This document shows positions 7,201-13,848 of a stretch of DNA of 16,204 bases, one piece after another. The stretch comes from CAIYPH01 sp043744375 (GTDB lineage Bacteria > Pseudomonadota > Alphaproteobacteria > Acetobacterales > Acetobacteraceae): assembly GCA_043744375.1 (NCBI GenBank), contig JAYTUU010000139.1, positions 1 through 16,204 on the forward strand. Direction: 5' to 3'. Made by a program: the position numbers and the translations under genes. Numbering within the stretch: position 1 is the stretch's first letter; each line of letters opens with the position of its first letter. The notes under the pieces were generated by a model. That model did not search any database. It saw only the letters and a list, made by a program, of their open reading frames with translations, and was not told the origin of the DNA.

Positions 7201-7224
7201 AGGGCGCCCTCCCGAGGGCGCCCT
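7201..7224. terminator. Hairpin between convergent genes, likely bidirectional terminator
   Basis: The 10-mer AGGGCGCCCT, itself a palindrome, occurs at 7201-7210 and 7215-7224 around CCCG, so it reads as both direct and inverted repeat and folds into a 10-bp GC-rich stem. It lies 23 bases after the histone-like gene's stop and 2 bases before the convergent otnC stop. Flanking T-runs are short (TTTC on the minus strand, CTCTTC on the plus), so termination may be only partly intrinsic. Confidence 0.65.
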
Positions 7225-7226
7225 CT

Positions 7227-7859
7227 TCAGCCAAAACTAGTCAACAGATCATCCACCTGCGCGGGCGTCAGCAGCCGCGGTGTCGTCGCTCTGAGCATCA
7301 AGAACAACTTCGCCGCCTCTTCCAATTCTTCAGCGGCATAGACCGCATCCGTCAATGTCTTCCCGCTTACCACAGGCCCGTGATTGGCGAGCAATAGCGC
7401 CCGAGCGCCCAAAGCCGCCGCATGGATTGCCGGCTCCATTGCCGGATCCCCCGGCTGATAGTAGGGCACCAACGGCATCCTGCGCCCCACCCGCATGACG
7501 AAATACGGCGTCAGAGGCGGCAACGGATTGTCCCTGTCCACATCAGGCAAACATGCCACTGCTGTCGCCATCGTCGAGTGCAGATGCACCACGGCGCCCG
7601 CCTCTGGCCGTGCCGCATAGACGGCACGATGCATGAACACCTCCTTGGATGGCTTGTCCCCCGAGACATGCGCGAACCCCGTGTCGAGTTTCGCCAGTCG
7701 CGCGGGATCAAGCCGTCCCAACGAGGAGTTCGTCGGCGTGATCAGATACCCGTCATCCAGCTTCACGCTGATGTTGCCCGCGCTACCCACCGAAAAGCCG
7801 CGCGCGAACAGACTGCCCGCGAGTTCAACCAGTAATGCGCGTGTGGCAAGCTCGCTCAT
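7227..7859 (-). CDS. otnC: 3-oxo-tetronate 4-phosphate decarboxylase (class II aldolase family)
   Basis: This 210-aa class II aldolase/adducin-family protein is likely OtnC, which decarboxylates 3-oxo-tetronate 4-phosphate to dihydroxyacetone phosphate and CO2. The substrate-phosphate segment GSAGNISVKL, catalytic-type Glu E73 (SGDKPSKEV) and zinc-binding H92, H94 (VVHLHST) and H160 (ANHGPV) are visible. Length fits the family. The start overlaps the otnK stop by four bases (ATGA), so the kinase and decarboxylase are translationally coupled; this pairing is what favours OtnC over fuculose- or ribulose-phosphate aldolases. It is the last gene of a long minus-strand operon. No OtnI isomerase or tetronate dehydrogenase is in the window. 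Confidence 0.82.
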   Translation of the reverse strand: MSELATRALLVELAGSLFARGFSVGSAGNISVKLDDGYLITPTNSSLGRLDPARLAKLDTGFAHVSGDKPSKEVFMHRAVYAARPEAGAVVHLHSTMATAVACLPDVDRDNPLPPLTPYFVMRVGRRMPLVPYYQPGDPAMEPAIHAAALGARALLLANHGPVVSGKTLTDAVYAAEELEEAAKLFLMLRATTPRLLTPAQVDDLLTSFG

Positions 7860-9130
7860 GACTGATCCAGCAATGAAAATGCCTTCGTGAAAAAGTCAGG
7901 CGCACCAAAATTCCCAGATTTCAATGCCAGCAACATCGGCGCCCCGCTGCCCTCCGCATAGGTCCACGGCACCCCCGGATCGATCTCCCCACCGATCCTC
8001 AAGCGCGCGACCCCGAGTCTGCCGACAACCGCGCCGGACGTCTCGCCCCCCGCCACCACCAGGCGCCGCACGCCGCGCGCCACGAGCCCCTCCGCGATAT
8101 CCGCCATCACCTGTTCCACCAACGCCCCCGCCGCGTCGCGCCCCAACTTCGCCTGCAACGCCGCCACCTTGTCCGGTGGCGCGCTCGCCGCAATCACGAT
8201 TGGCGCTGCCCCGAGCTTTCCCTCCGCCCATGCCAATGCTTGATCCACCAAAACAGCGGCGTCAGGCGTCGCCAATGGATCCAGCTCCAATGTCGGCACT
8301 TGCTCGCGCGCTCGCCCGATCTGGAACAACGTTGCGCGCGAGCAGGACCCTGCCAGCACCGCCGCGGCACCACGCACATCCGGCAAAGCCGCCGGATCGC
8401 CCGACGCCGTCAGCAATCCGGCCCGCCGATAGTTCTCCGGCAACCCGATCGCCACGCCAGAACCACCCGTGATCAACGCATGCCCCTCGGCGGCAGTGCC
8501 GATATCCCGCAGATGCTGATCCGTCACCGCATCGACGATCGCGTAGCGCCGCCCCTGCTCCTTCAACCCCGTCATCGCCTGCCGGATCGCAGCCGGCCCG
8601 TCATTGACAATCGCGAACGCGACCAACCCAACCGTCCCCGTCGTCTGCCGCGACAATACCCGCACCAGATTTGCATCCGTCATCGGCGTGAGCGGATGCT
8701 TCTCCATCCCGCTCTCGTTCAGCAGCGTGCCGCCGACGAACAGATACCCCTGAAACACACTGCGCGCATTCGCCGGAAACGCCGGGCACGCGAGCGCAAA
8801 CCCGCAGCCGAGCGCCTCCACCAGCGCATCCGCCACTGGCCCGATATTGCCCTCTTCGGTCGAGTCGAACGTCGAGCAATACTTGAAGAAGAACTGCCGG
8901 CACCCAGCACGGTGCAGCCACTCCAGCGCCGCCAGGCTCTCGCTTACCGCCGCCCGCGCGGGTGCGGTCCGGGACTTCAGCGCGACGATGATGGCGTCTG
9001 CATCTGGCACCGCATCGCCGATCCGCGGCACGCCGATCACCTGCACCGTACGCATGCCATTCTTCACCAGCATCGAGGCCAGGTCGGTCGCCCCCGTGAA
9101 GTCATCCGCAATACAGCCAAGGATCGCCAT
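7856..9130 (-). CDS. otnK: 3-oxo-tetronate kinase (four-carbon acid sugar kinase family)
   Basis: This 424-aa kinase would phosphorylate 3-oxo-tetronate (from threonate or erythronate) at O4 using ATP. The N-terminal substrate-domain signature LGCIADDFTGATDLASMLV (residues 4-22) and the C-terminal nucleotide-binding signature GGETSGAVVGRLGV (from residue 361) are intact, and length is normal for the family. ATG 9130 begins at the conserved MAILGCIADD and lies three bases after the methyltransferase stop, so it appears to belong to the same transcript as the upstream biosynthetic-looking genes. It overlaps otnC by four bases. Related kinases act on other four-carbon acid sugars, so the substrate call rests on the OtnC neighbour. 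Confidence 0.85.
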   Translation of the reverse strand: MAILGCIADDFTGATDLASMLVKNGMRTVQVIGVPRIGDAVPDADAIIVALKSRTAPARAAVSESLAALEWLHRAGCRQFFFKYCSTFDSTEEGNIGPVADALVEALGCGFALACPAFPANARSVFQGYLFVGGTLLNESGMEKHPLTPMTDANLVRVLSRQTTGTVGLVAFAIVNDGPAAIRQAMTGLKEQGRRYAIVDAVTDQHLRDIGTAAEGHALITGGSGVAIGLPENYRRAGLLTASGDPAALPDVRGAAAVLAGSCSRATLFQIGRAREQVPTLELDPLATPDAAVLVDQALAWAEGKLGAAPIVIAASAPPDKVAALQAKLGRDAAGALVEQVMADIAEGLVARGVRRLVVAGGETSGAVVGRLGVARLRIGGEIDPGVPWTYAEGSGAPMLLALKSGNFGAPDFFTKAFSLLDQS

Positions 9131-9133
9131 GTC

Positions 9134-9988
9134 CTATTTCCCCCGAGGAAGTGCGAGAATGTCGCGATGTCCGATCCGCACCGCAAGCCCGCCCCGTAGC
9201 GCCTGGGCGGTGCGCACGCGCTGCCACTCCCGGATCACGCCGCGGGAAGCCGGCATCCGTCGTGCCGCCACATCGGCATGGCCGCGCAACATTTCCATCA
9301 CCATCTCCAGCGCGCCAGGTGGGATACGCCAGTCACTCGCCGCCGACATCACCTTGAAACCACACGCCTTGAACGCCCGCCGCAGCGCCGCCGGCGCGCC
9401 AGGCCCCACCGCCGGGCCAAGCCCCTTGTCGCGCCCCTGGTCACGACGAAACCCCGCGCGCACCACGGCATCGTCAACATGCACGGGCAGGAACGCATCG
9501 CGCCCATCGACATTCATGCAGGCCAGCACTGGAACCTCGATCCGCGCCGCGAGCCGCTCCAGCCACCTTGTCGATACCAGATCGAGCAGCGCGCTGCACA
9601 CCACCCCATCCGCATCGAGCGGTAACGCCTCGGGCATCGCCAGATCGGCCTGCCGTATATCGATCCGCCACATCCCCGCCGAGGTTAGCAGCAACAGCGT
9701 GTTCTGCCCCAGCATCGGCTGCATCCCATGCGCCGCGCCCCATTCCGCCGTATCCATCAGCGCTCGCTGCAACAAACCCGCGTCAGCATCGATCAACGTC
9801 CAAGTCTGCGGCCGACCGATCAGTGGTGCCAGCCAGCGGAACATGCTGCCCGTACCCGCACCGAGATCCACGAGCCTCGGCGATGCCGGCAACGCCGCCG
9901 CAAACTGCTCCGCCAATCCGACATTGCGCGCCGCCGCGTCGAACCCCTCGCGCAATGCTAGCCAGTCGCCGTCGAATTGCTCGCTCAC
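9134..9988 (-). CDS. SAM-dependent class I methyltransferase
   Basis: This 284-aa Rossmann-fold methyltransferase has motif I LVDLGAGTG at residues 39-47 and an acidic beta-2 end in WTLIDADAGLL. The C-terminal half contains VHVDDAVVRAGFRRDQGRDKGLGPAVGPGAPAAL-type sequence (split across residues about 165-200), which I cannot tie to a known substrate class. I chose GTG 9988, giving a 4-base overlap (GTGA) with the glycosyltransferase stop; a TTG at 10027 is possible but would overlap far more. The otnK start follows 3 bases after its TAG. Position behind a glycosyltransferase and a pterin-synthase-like gene suggests methylation of a small-molecule product; this is inference. Confidence 0.75.
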   Translation of the reverse strand: MSEQFDGDWLALREGFDAAARNVGLAEQFAAALPASPRLVDLGAGTGSMFRWLAPLIGRPQTWTLIDADAGLLQRALMDTAEWGAAHGMQPMLGQNTLLLLTSAGMWRIDIRQADLAMPEALPLDADGVVCSALLDLVSTRWLERLAARIEVPVLACMNVDGRDAFLPVHVDDAVVRAGFRRDQGRDKGLGPAVGPGAPAALRRAFKACGFKVMSAASDWRIPPGALEMVMEMLRGHADVAARRMPASRGVIREWQRVRTAQALRGGLAVRIGHRDILALPRGK

Positions 9989-11016
9989 GCCAGTGCCGCG
10001 GCGAGTAGACGCGCCTGCTCCGGCCAATCAGGCAACGCCCGCCCGACAGTCCACGCCGCCTCAGCCACGTCGCGTCGCAGCGGCAGATCAAAAATCAACC
10101 GGCGCAACGCCTTCGACAATGTGACGATATCACCGGGATCGCACACCACCCCCGCCTCCGCCGTCACCATTGCGCCCGCGGCCCCGCCGCGCGTCACCGC
10201 CACCGGAATGCCCCGCCGCAGTGCCTCGGCGATTGCCATGCCGTAACCCTCATAGTGCGTTGCCAGCGCGAAAACATCAGTCCGCTGCCATAACGCATCG
10301 AGCGCCGCATCGACCACTTCGCCGGCGAACACCACCCGCTGGGCCACGCCAAGTTCCTCGGTCAACGCCCGCAACGAATGCGCGTGCACGCCATCGAGCG
10401 GCCCGCCGGCAATCGTCAACCGCCAATCGAGATCGAACAGTTTCGCCAGTGCCCGCAGCAGCACGTCATGCCCTTTGCGCGGGATCAAGCCACCGACGGA
10501 CAGGATCTCGCAGCCAGGCCCGCCCGACCCCACACTGCGCGGTGCATCCGACGTCCCCGGCACCACCACCGCGATCCGCGCGGGATCAACCCCGAACTCG
10601 TCCGCCAGCCGTGCCCCGGTCGGCTCACTCGTCACGATGATCCGCGCCAATTGCGGAAACATCCGTCCCTCGATCGCCTTCAGCGCGTCCCGATCGGCAT
10701 CATTGCGCCCGGTTTCCAGCGCCGTCGGATGATGGATCAACCCCACCGCCTTGCGTGCCACCAACGCCGTTCCGAGCCCCTCGAACGCCGGCAACCCGAG
10801 CCCGTCGATCACTGGCACGGCATCCGCCGCCAGCCCCGCCCAAGCCGCCTGTGCTGCCGCAACCGCCGCCGCATCGGGCAACGGATGGCTCCCACCGATC
10901 TCCACCACATCCACCGCATGCCCGGCCGCGCGTAGCCCTGCGACGATGGCGCGGTCATAGCCATACCCCCCCGAAACCGTCGCGATCCGTCCGGGCACCA
11001 GCAACGCGACGCGCAT
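9985..11016 (-). CDS. Glycosyltransferase family 4-like (GT-B fold)
   Basis: This 343-aa protein resembles GT4 retaining glycosyltransferases. The N-terminal acceptor domain has a glycine-rich loop (VSGGYGYDR, residues 14-22) and HHPTALETG. The C-terminal donor domain has ILSVGGLIPRKGHDVLLRA (171-189) with the typical Arg/Lys donor-phosphate residues and the E-x7-E motif E256-E264 in HYEGYGMAIAEAL. It is shorter than many GT4 enzymes and has no signal peptide or membrane segment, so it is probably cytosolic. Its ATG shares one base with the preceding pterin-synthase-like stop (TGATG). With that neighbour it could glycosylate a pterin-like product, as pterin glycosyltransferases of cyanobacteria do; the acceptor is unknown. 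Confidence 0.8.
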   Translation of the reverse strand: MRVALLVPGRIATVSGGYGYDRAIVAGLRAAGHAVDVVEIGGSHPLPDAAAVAAAQAAWAGLAADAVPVIDGLGLPAFEGLGTALVARKAVGLIHHPTALETGRNDADRDALKAIEGRMFPQLARIIVTSEPTGARLADEFGVDPARIAVVVPGTSDAPRSVGSGGPGCEILSVGGLIPRKGHDVLLRALAKLFDLDWRLTIAGGPLDGVHAHSLRALTEELGVAQRVVFAGEVVDAALDALWQRTDVFALATHYEGYGMAIAEALRRGIPVAVTRGGAAGAMVTAEAGVVCDPGDIVTLSKALRRLIFDLPLRRDVAEAAWTVGRALPDWPEQARLLAAALA

Positions 11017-11417
11017 CAGCCGACCGATCCCTCATAGGCCGCCCACGCCACCGGGCTTTCACGCAGCAGAATTTTCATGCCGGTCACCGCCTTGCCGCCA
11101 TCGCCCATCACGCCCGCGCGCAGTGCCTCGGCCAACAAGTTGAAGATGTGCCAGGCCATGTATTCCGTCGTCGTATTCTGCCCGGCCAACTGCGGCTTTT
11201 CGTCCAGATTGCTGTAGTCGACCGTATCAAGAATCCGCCGCAGCTCGGTCTTGGCCAGGCCGATATCGATCAGCAGATTGAGGTGATCGAGCTTCGGCGC
11301 GCGGAACTCCGCCTCCACCGCGAAGGTCGCCCCGTGCAGCTTCTGCGCCGGCCCGAATTCCGCACCCTTGAAGCTGTGCGCGATCATGATGTGGTCACAG
11401 ACGGTCAGGCTGAACAT
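11016..11417 (-). CDS. 6-pyruvoyl/6-carboxy-tetrahydropterin synthase-like protein, active site degenerate
   Basis: This 133-aa protein has the PTPS/QueD (T-fold) pattern, but key catalytic residues differ. Compared with E. coli QueD, the first zinc His is kept (H14, IAHSF) and HGH has become HGA (H28, A30), losing the third zinc ligand. The catalytic Cys four residues before that His is Ala (A24), and the Asp-His pair is Asp-Tyr (D67-Y68). The pterin-anchoring Glu appears kept (LRESPVAW). I chose ATG 11417 because family homology starts at MFSLTVCDHIMIAH, and its A overlaps the upstream stop (TGATG). It probably does not perform standard QueD chemistry. It may act on another GTP-derived intermediate or use a different mechanism. 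Confidence 0.75.
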   Translation of the reverse strand: MFSLTVCDHIMIAHSFKGAEFGPAQKLHGATFAVEAEFRAPKLDHLNLLIDIGLAKTELRRILDTVDYSNLDEKPQLAGQNTTTEYMAWHIFNLLAEALRAGVMGDGGKAVTGMKILLRESPVAWAAYEGSVG

Positions 11418-12364
11418 CAATCGTCTCCATAAGTAATGACATGGCAAAGCCCGCCCCGGAGCAAATCCGGCATGCGCGCAGGCAGAGCCGCAAACCGCGT
11501 CGGCGGTTCCAGCAACGCATCGCAATCGGCATCGAGCAGATCAAGCGCCAGCGCGATCCGCTCGCCATAGCTCCGCCGCCCCCGCATCGCCGTCGCCACG
11601 CTGCCGACCTGCGTCGATATGATCCGCAATCGCCGCACGTGGAAATCCTCGCCGAGCGGCAGGGCAGGGGCCGCATCCCCGTACCAGCTCGCTTCCACAA
11701 TCCGCCCCTCGAAAGCCGCGCGCGTCAACGCCAGCCGCAGCCCGGCCGCATTTCCTGATGCATGGATGATCAATTCCCGCTCTCCTGGAGCCGTCTCGGG
11801 AAGCGCGAACCCGCAGCCGAACTGCGTCGCCAGCCGCGACCGCGCCGGATCGATATCCACCAACGTCACCGCCGCCCCGGGAAACCGCGCCAGCAGCTTG
11901 GCCGTCAGCAGCCCGACCACCCCCGCGCCGATCACCATCATCCGTTCGCCGGCCAAAGGTGCTGCATCCCACACAATATTCAGCGCCGTCTCCATGTTCG
12001 CCGCCAACACGGCCCGCGCCGTCGGCACCGCATCCGGCACGGCGACACACATCGCGGCCGGAGCGTTGAACACGTCCTGATGCGGATGCAGCACGAATAC
12101 CCGCCGTCCCTCTGCCGTCACCCCGACCGCGCTGTAGCCATACTTCACCGGAAACGGGAAATCCCCGGCCATCAACGGCGCCCGCATCATGGCATACTGG
12201 CTCGCCGGCACCCTTCCGGCGAACACCGTCGCCTCCGTGCCCCGCGAAATCCCGCTCACCAGCGTCCGCACTCGGATCTCGTCCACGCCCGGCGCGGGCA
12301 ACACCTCCGCGCGGACTTCGCCGATCCCCGCCGCCACCGTCCAGAACGCCCGCGCCACCGTCAT
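11417..12364 (-). CDS. MDR-family dehydrogenase lacking the usual catalytic-zinc motif (BchC-like)
   Basis: This 315-aa medium-chain dehydrogenase/reductase has a Rossmann motif GAGVVG (146-151) and the acidic NAD-binding strand end TLVDID (D170). Where zinc alcohol dehydrogenases have CGSD/H at the catalytic-zinc Cys, it has SGISRGTEATVFAG (37-50), with no Cys ligand. It also lacks the four-Cys structural-zinc lobe. It is therefore a short MDR like bacteriochlorophyllide dehydrogenase BchC rather than a zinc alcohol dehydrogenase. ATG 12364 overlaps the reductase stop by four bases. It would oxidise or reduce a hydroxyl/keto group on the pathway intermediate; the substrate is unknown. No other bacteriochlorophyll gene is present to suggest BchC itself. 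Confidence 0.75.
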   Translation of the reverse strand: MTVARAFWTVAAGIGEVRAEVLPAPGVDEIRVRTLVSGISRGTEATVFAGRVPASQYAMMRAPLMAGDFPFPVKYGYSAVGVTAEGRRVFVLHPHQDVFNAPAAMCVAVPDAVPTARAVLAANMETALNIVWDAAPLAGERMMVIGAGVVGLLTAKLLARFPGAAVTLVDIDPARSRLATQFGCGFALPETAPGERELIIHASGNAAGLRLALTRAAFEGRIVEASWYGDAAPALPLGEDFHVRRLRIISTQVGSVATAMRGRRSYGERIALALDLLDADCDALLEPPTRFAALPARMPDLLRGGLCHVITYGDD

Positions 12365-13110
12365 GTCGCGCTCGTGCGCAACGGAATATCGAACAACACG
12401 TCCGCGCCCAGCCGATGCAACGTCCAGTCCAGCCGCATCCCGTCCTCCGGTCGCTCTACTCCCGGCAGCGTGAACGCCGGTATCCCCGCGCCCAGCAGCA
12501 GCGGCGCCACCGTCACATGCAGCCGATCGAGCAGCCCAGCCGCCAGAAACCGCGACACCGTCACCCCGCCGCCCTCGACGAACACCCGCGCCAGCCCGCG
12601 CCCCCGCAACACTTCCACCACCGCCCGCAGATCGAGCCCCCCGCCCGCATGGCGCGCCACGCCCACAATCTCCGCCGCACCCAGATGCCCGCCGTCCACC
12701 CGATCCGCGGCGCAAAACAGCAACGTCCCCGGCCCATCGCGAAACACCCGATACGCCGCCCCGAGCCGCCGCTCCGTATCGATCACCACCCGTATTGGCG
12801 ATGCCCCCGCGCATTGCCGCGTCGTTAACAGCGGATCATCGGCCTGCACCGTCCCGGCACCCACCACCACCGCGTCGAACAGCGCGCGCAGCCGGTGCGT
12901 ATGCAAAATGTCCTCGGCCCCGCTGATCCAGAATGACGCCCCGTTCGCGGTGGCGATCTTGCCGTCGAGCGTCTGCGCAATCCGCCCGAGCACGATCTCG
13001 GCGCCCAGCAGTGGCGCATACAACCCCGCGCCAGCCACCGCCGCCGCATCGCGGGCAAGCAGCAGACGCCACTGATCGTCAGAAATCGTCGGGGAACCGC
13101 AACCCTGCAT
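12361..13110 (-). CDS. RibD C-terminal / dihydrofolate-reductase-like reductase
   Basis: This 249-aa protein matches the reductase domain of RibD (PF01872 type) but has no N-terminal deaminase domain. Visible blocks are RIAQTLDGKIAT (43-54), WISGAEDILHTHRLRALFDAVVVGAGTV (split over 61-88), the conserved QADDPLLTTR (89-98), RVFVEGGGVTVSRFL (175-189) and the APLLLG end (202-207). Stand-alone RibD-C proteins reduce ribosylated pyrimidine intermediates or related substrates with NADPH. ATG 13110 has no strong ribosome binding site, and no obvious promoter was found in the 49 bases to the FlgN-like gene. It is the first gene of the seven-gene cluster and overlaps the MDR gene by four bases (ATGA). 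A housekeeping riboflavin role is unlikely without deaminase and rib neighbours. Confidence 0.8.
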   Translation of the reverse strand: MQGCGSPTISDDQWRLLLARDAAAVAGAGLYAPLLGAEIVLGRIAQTLDGKIATANGASFWISGAEDILHTHRLRALFDAVVVGAGTVQADDPLLTTRQCAGASPIRVVIDTERRLGAAYRVFRDGPGTLLFCAADRVDGGHLGAAEIVGVARHAGGGLDLRAVVEVLRGRGLARVFVEGGGVTVSRFLAAGLLDRLHVTVAPLLLGAGIPAFTLPGVERPEDGMRLDWTLHRLGADVLFDIPLRTSAT

Positions 13111-13159
13111 GCGCCGCGCAATATCACGCGCGCCGCGCCGGCAACAGGCCCGCCTGCGG

Positions 13160-13549
13160 CTATGCCCGGGCGGACAGCGCCATCGGCGGCGCCCGCGTCC
13201 CCGCCGACGTGCCTTGTGCCGTATAGCGCGACGCCCCGCCGCGCACCCGCCGCGTGGTATCGACGAGCAGCCGGATCACCTCTCCCTGCGCCGCGACCGC
13301 TCGTTTCAGTAGCGCGTCATTCTCCACCGTCAACACCTCAAGCCGCGCCGCCACTGCGCGGCATCGCACCGCAGATGCCTCCGTGCCGCCCACAACGCCG
13401 CCAATCGCCGCCGCCAACGCATCCGCTGCGGTGGCCTTGGCATCCGTCAGCGCCGCCGCGGCCGCCAGGTCCATGGCCGCGAGCGCCGCGTTCTCGTGCT
13501 CCATCACCCCGGCCAAGGCCTCCGCCGCCGCAATCCATGCCGTGTTCAT
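13160..13549 (-). CDS. FlgN-like small flagellar protein
   Basis: This 129-aa Ala-rich, mainly helical protein is translated from an ATG overlapping the flgJ stop by four bases. Long amphipathic helices (residues about 5-50 and 60-100, e.g. VLTVENDALLKRAVAAQGEVIRLL, split here at 73-96) and the place directly after flgJ fit a FlgN-type chaperone for hook-filament junction proteins. The sequence is not strongly diagnostic. The C-terminal 30 residues look disordered (TAQGTSAGTRAPP). A generic flagellar accessory protein is the fallback call. Confidence 0.5.
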   Translation of the reverse strand: MNTAWIAAAEALAGVMEHENAALAAMDLAAAAALTDAKATAADALAAAIGGVVGGTEASAVRCRAVAARLEVLTVENDALLKRAVAAQGEVIRLLVDTTRRVRGGASRYTAQGTSAGTRAPPMALSARA

Positions 13550-13848
13550 GTCCGCGCCTCCTGCATCCGCAACATCTGGTTGAACACGGGCACCGCCAGA
13601 CCCAGCCCGCCATGGGCGGCGATGTGCTTGCCGATCTCCTGCGTCAGCATCGGCTGCCAGGCCTGCTCGCCGTCGCCACCGCCGAACAGCCCCTTGCCGG
13701 CATTCACCGTCTCGAACATCGGCGCCAGCAGCGCGCCCAGCGCCATACCCTCGAACGCCTGCGCCGCCTTCCACGCCTTCTGCCCAGCCGGCGTCGCGAG
13801 CGTCGCCGGATCCGGTGCGCGCGGCGCGGTGATGACCGTGCCCATCAT
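13546..13848 (-). CDS. flgJ: Rod-binding protein, FlgJ N-terminal-domain type
   Basis: This 100-aa protein corresponds only to the rod-binding domain of FlgJ; the C-terminal muramidase domain of enteric FlgJ (about 313 aa in total) is absent, as is usual in alphaproteobacteria. Diagnostic phrases are AAQAFEGMALGALLAPMFETV (28-48) and MLTQEIGKHIAAHGGLGLA (67-85). It would help cap or assemble the flagellar rod in the periplasm. The start shares one base with the flgI stop (TGATG); a second ATG at 13845 is equally possible. Confidence 0.85.
   Translation of the reverse strand: MMGTVITAPRAPDPATLATPAGQKAWKAAQAFEGMALGALLAPMFETVNAGKGLFGGGDGEQAWQPMLTQEIGKHIAAHGGLGLAVPVFNQMLRMQEART

Noticed and set aside
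11417..12364. Assigning the MDR gene as bchC of a photosynthesis cluster
   Set aside because: No other bacteriochlorophyll, carotenoid or reaction-centre gene is in the window; only the zinc-less short MDR architecture is shared.
12365..12814. N-terminal extension of the MDR dehydrogenase frame
   Set aside because: The extension is Gly/Arg-rich shadow of the RibD-like gene; the MDR fold begins at MTVARAFWTV, whose ATG overlaps the upstream stop by four bases.
11762..13075. Plus-strand open frame of 437 codons opposite the MDR and RibD-like genes
   Set aside because: Arg/Pro/Ser-rich, no motif, crosses the boundary between two well-supported minus-strand genes.
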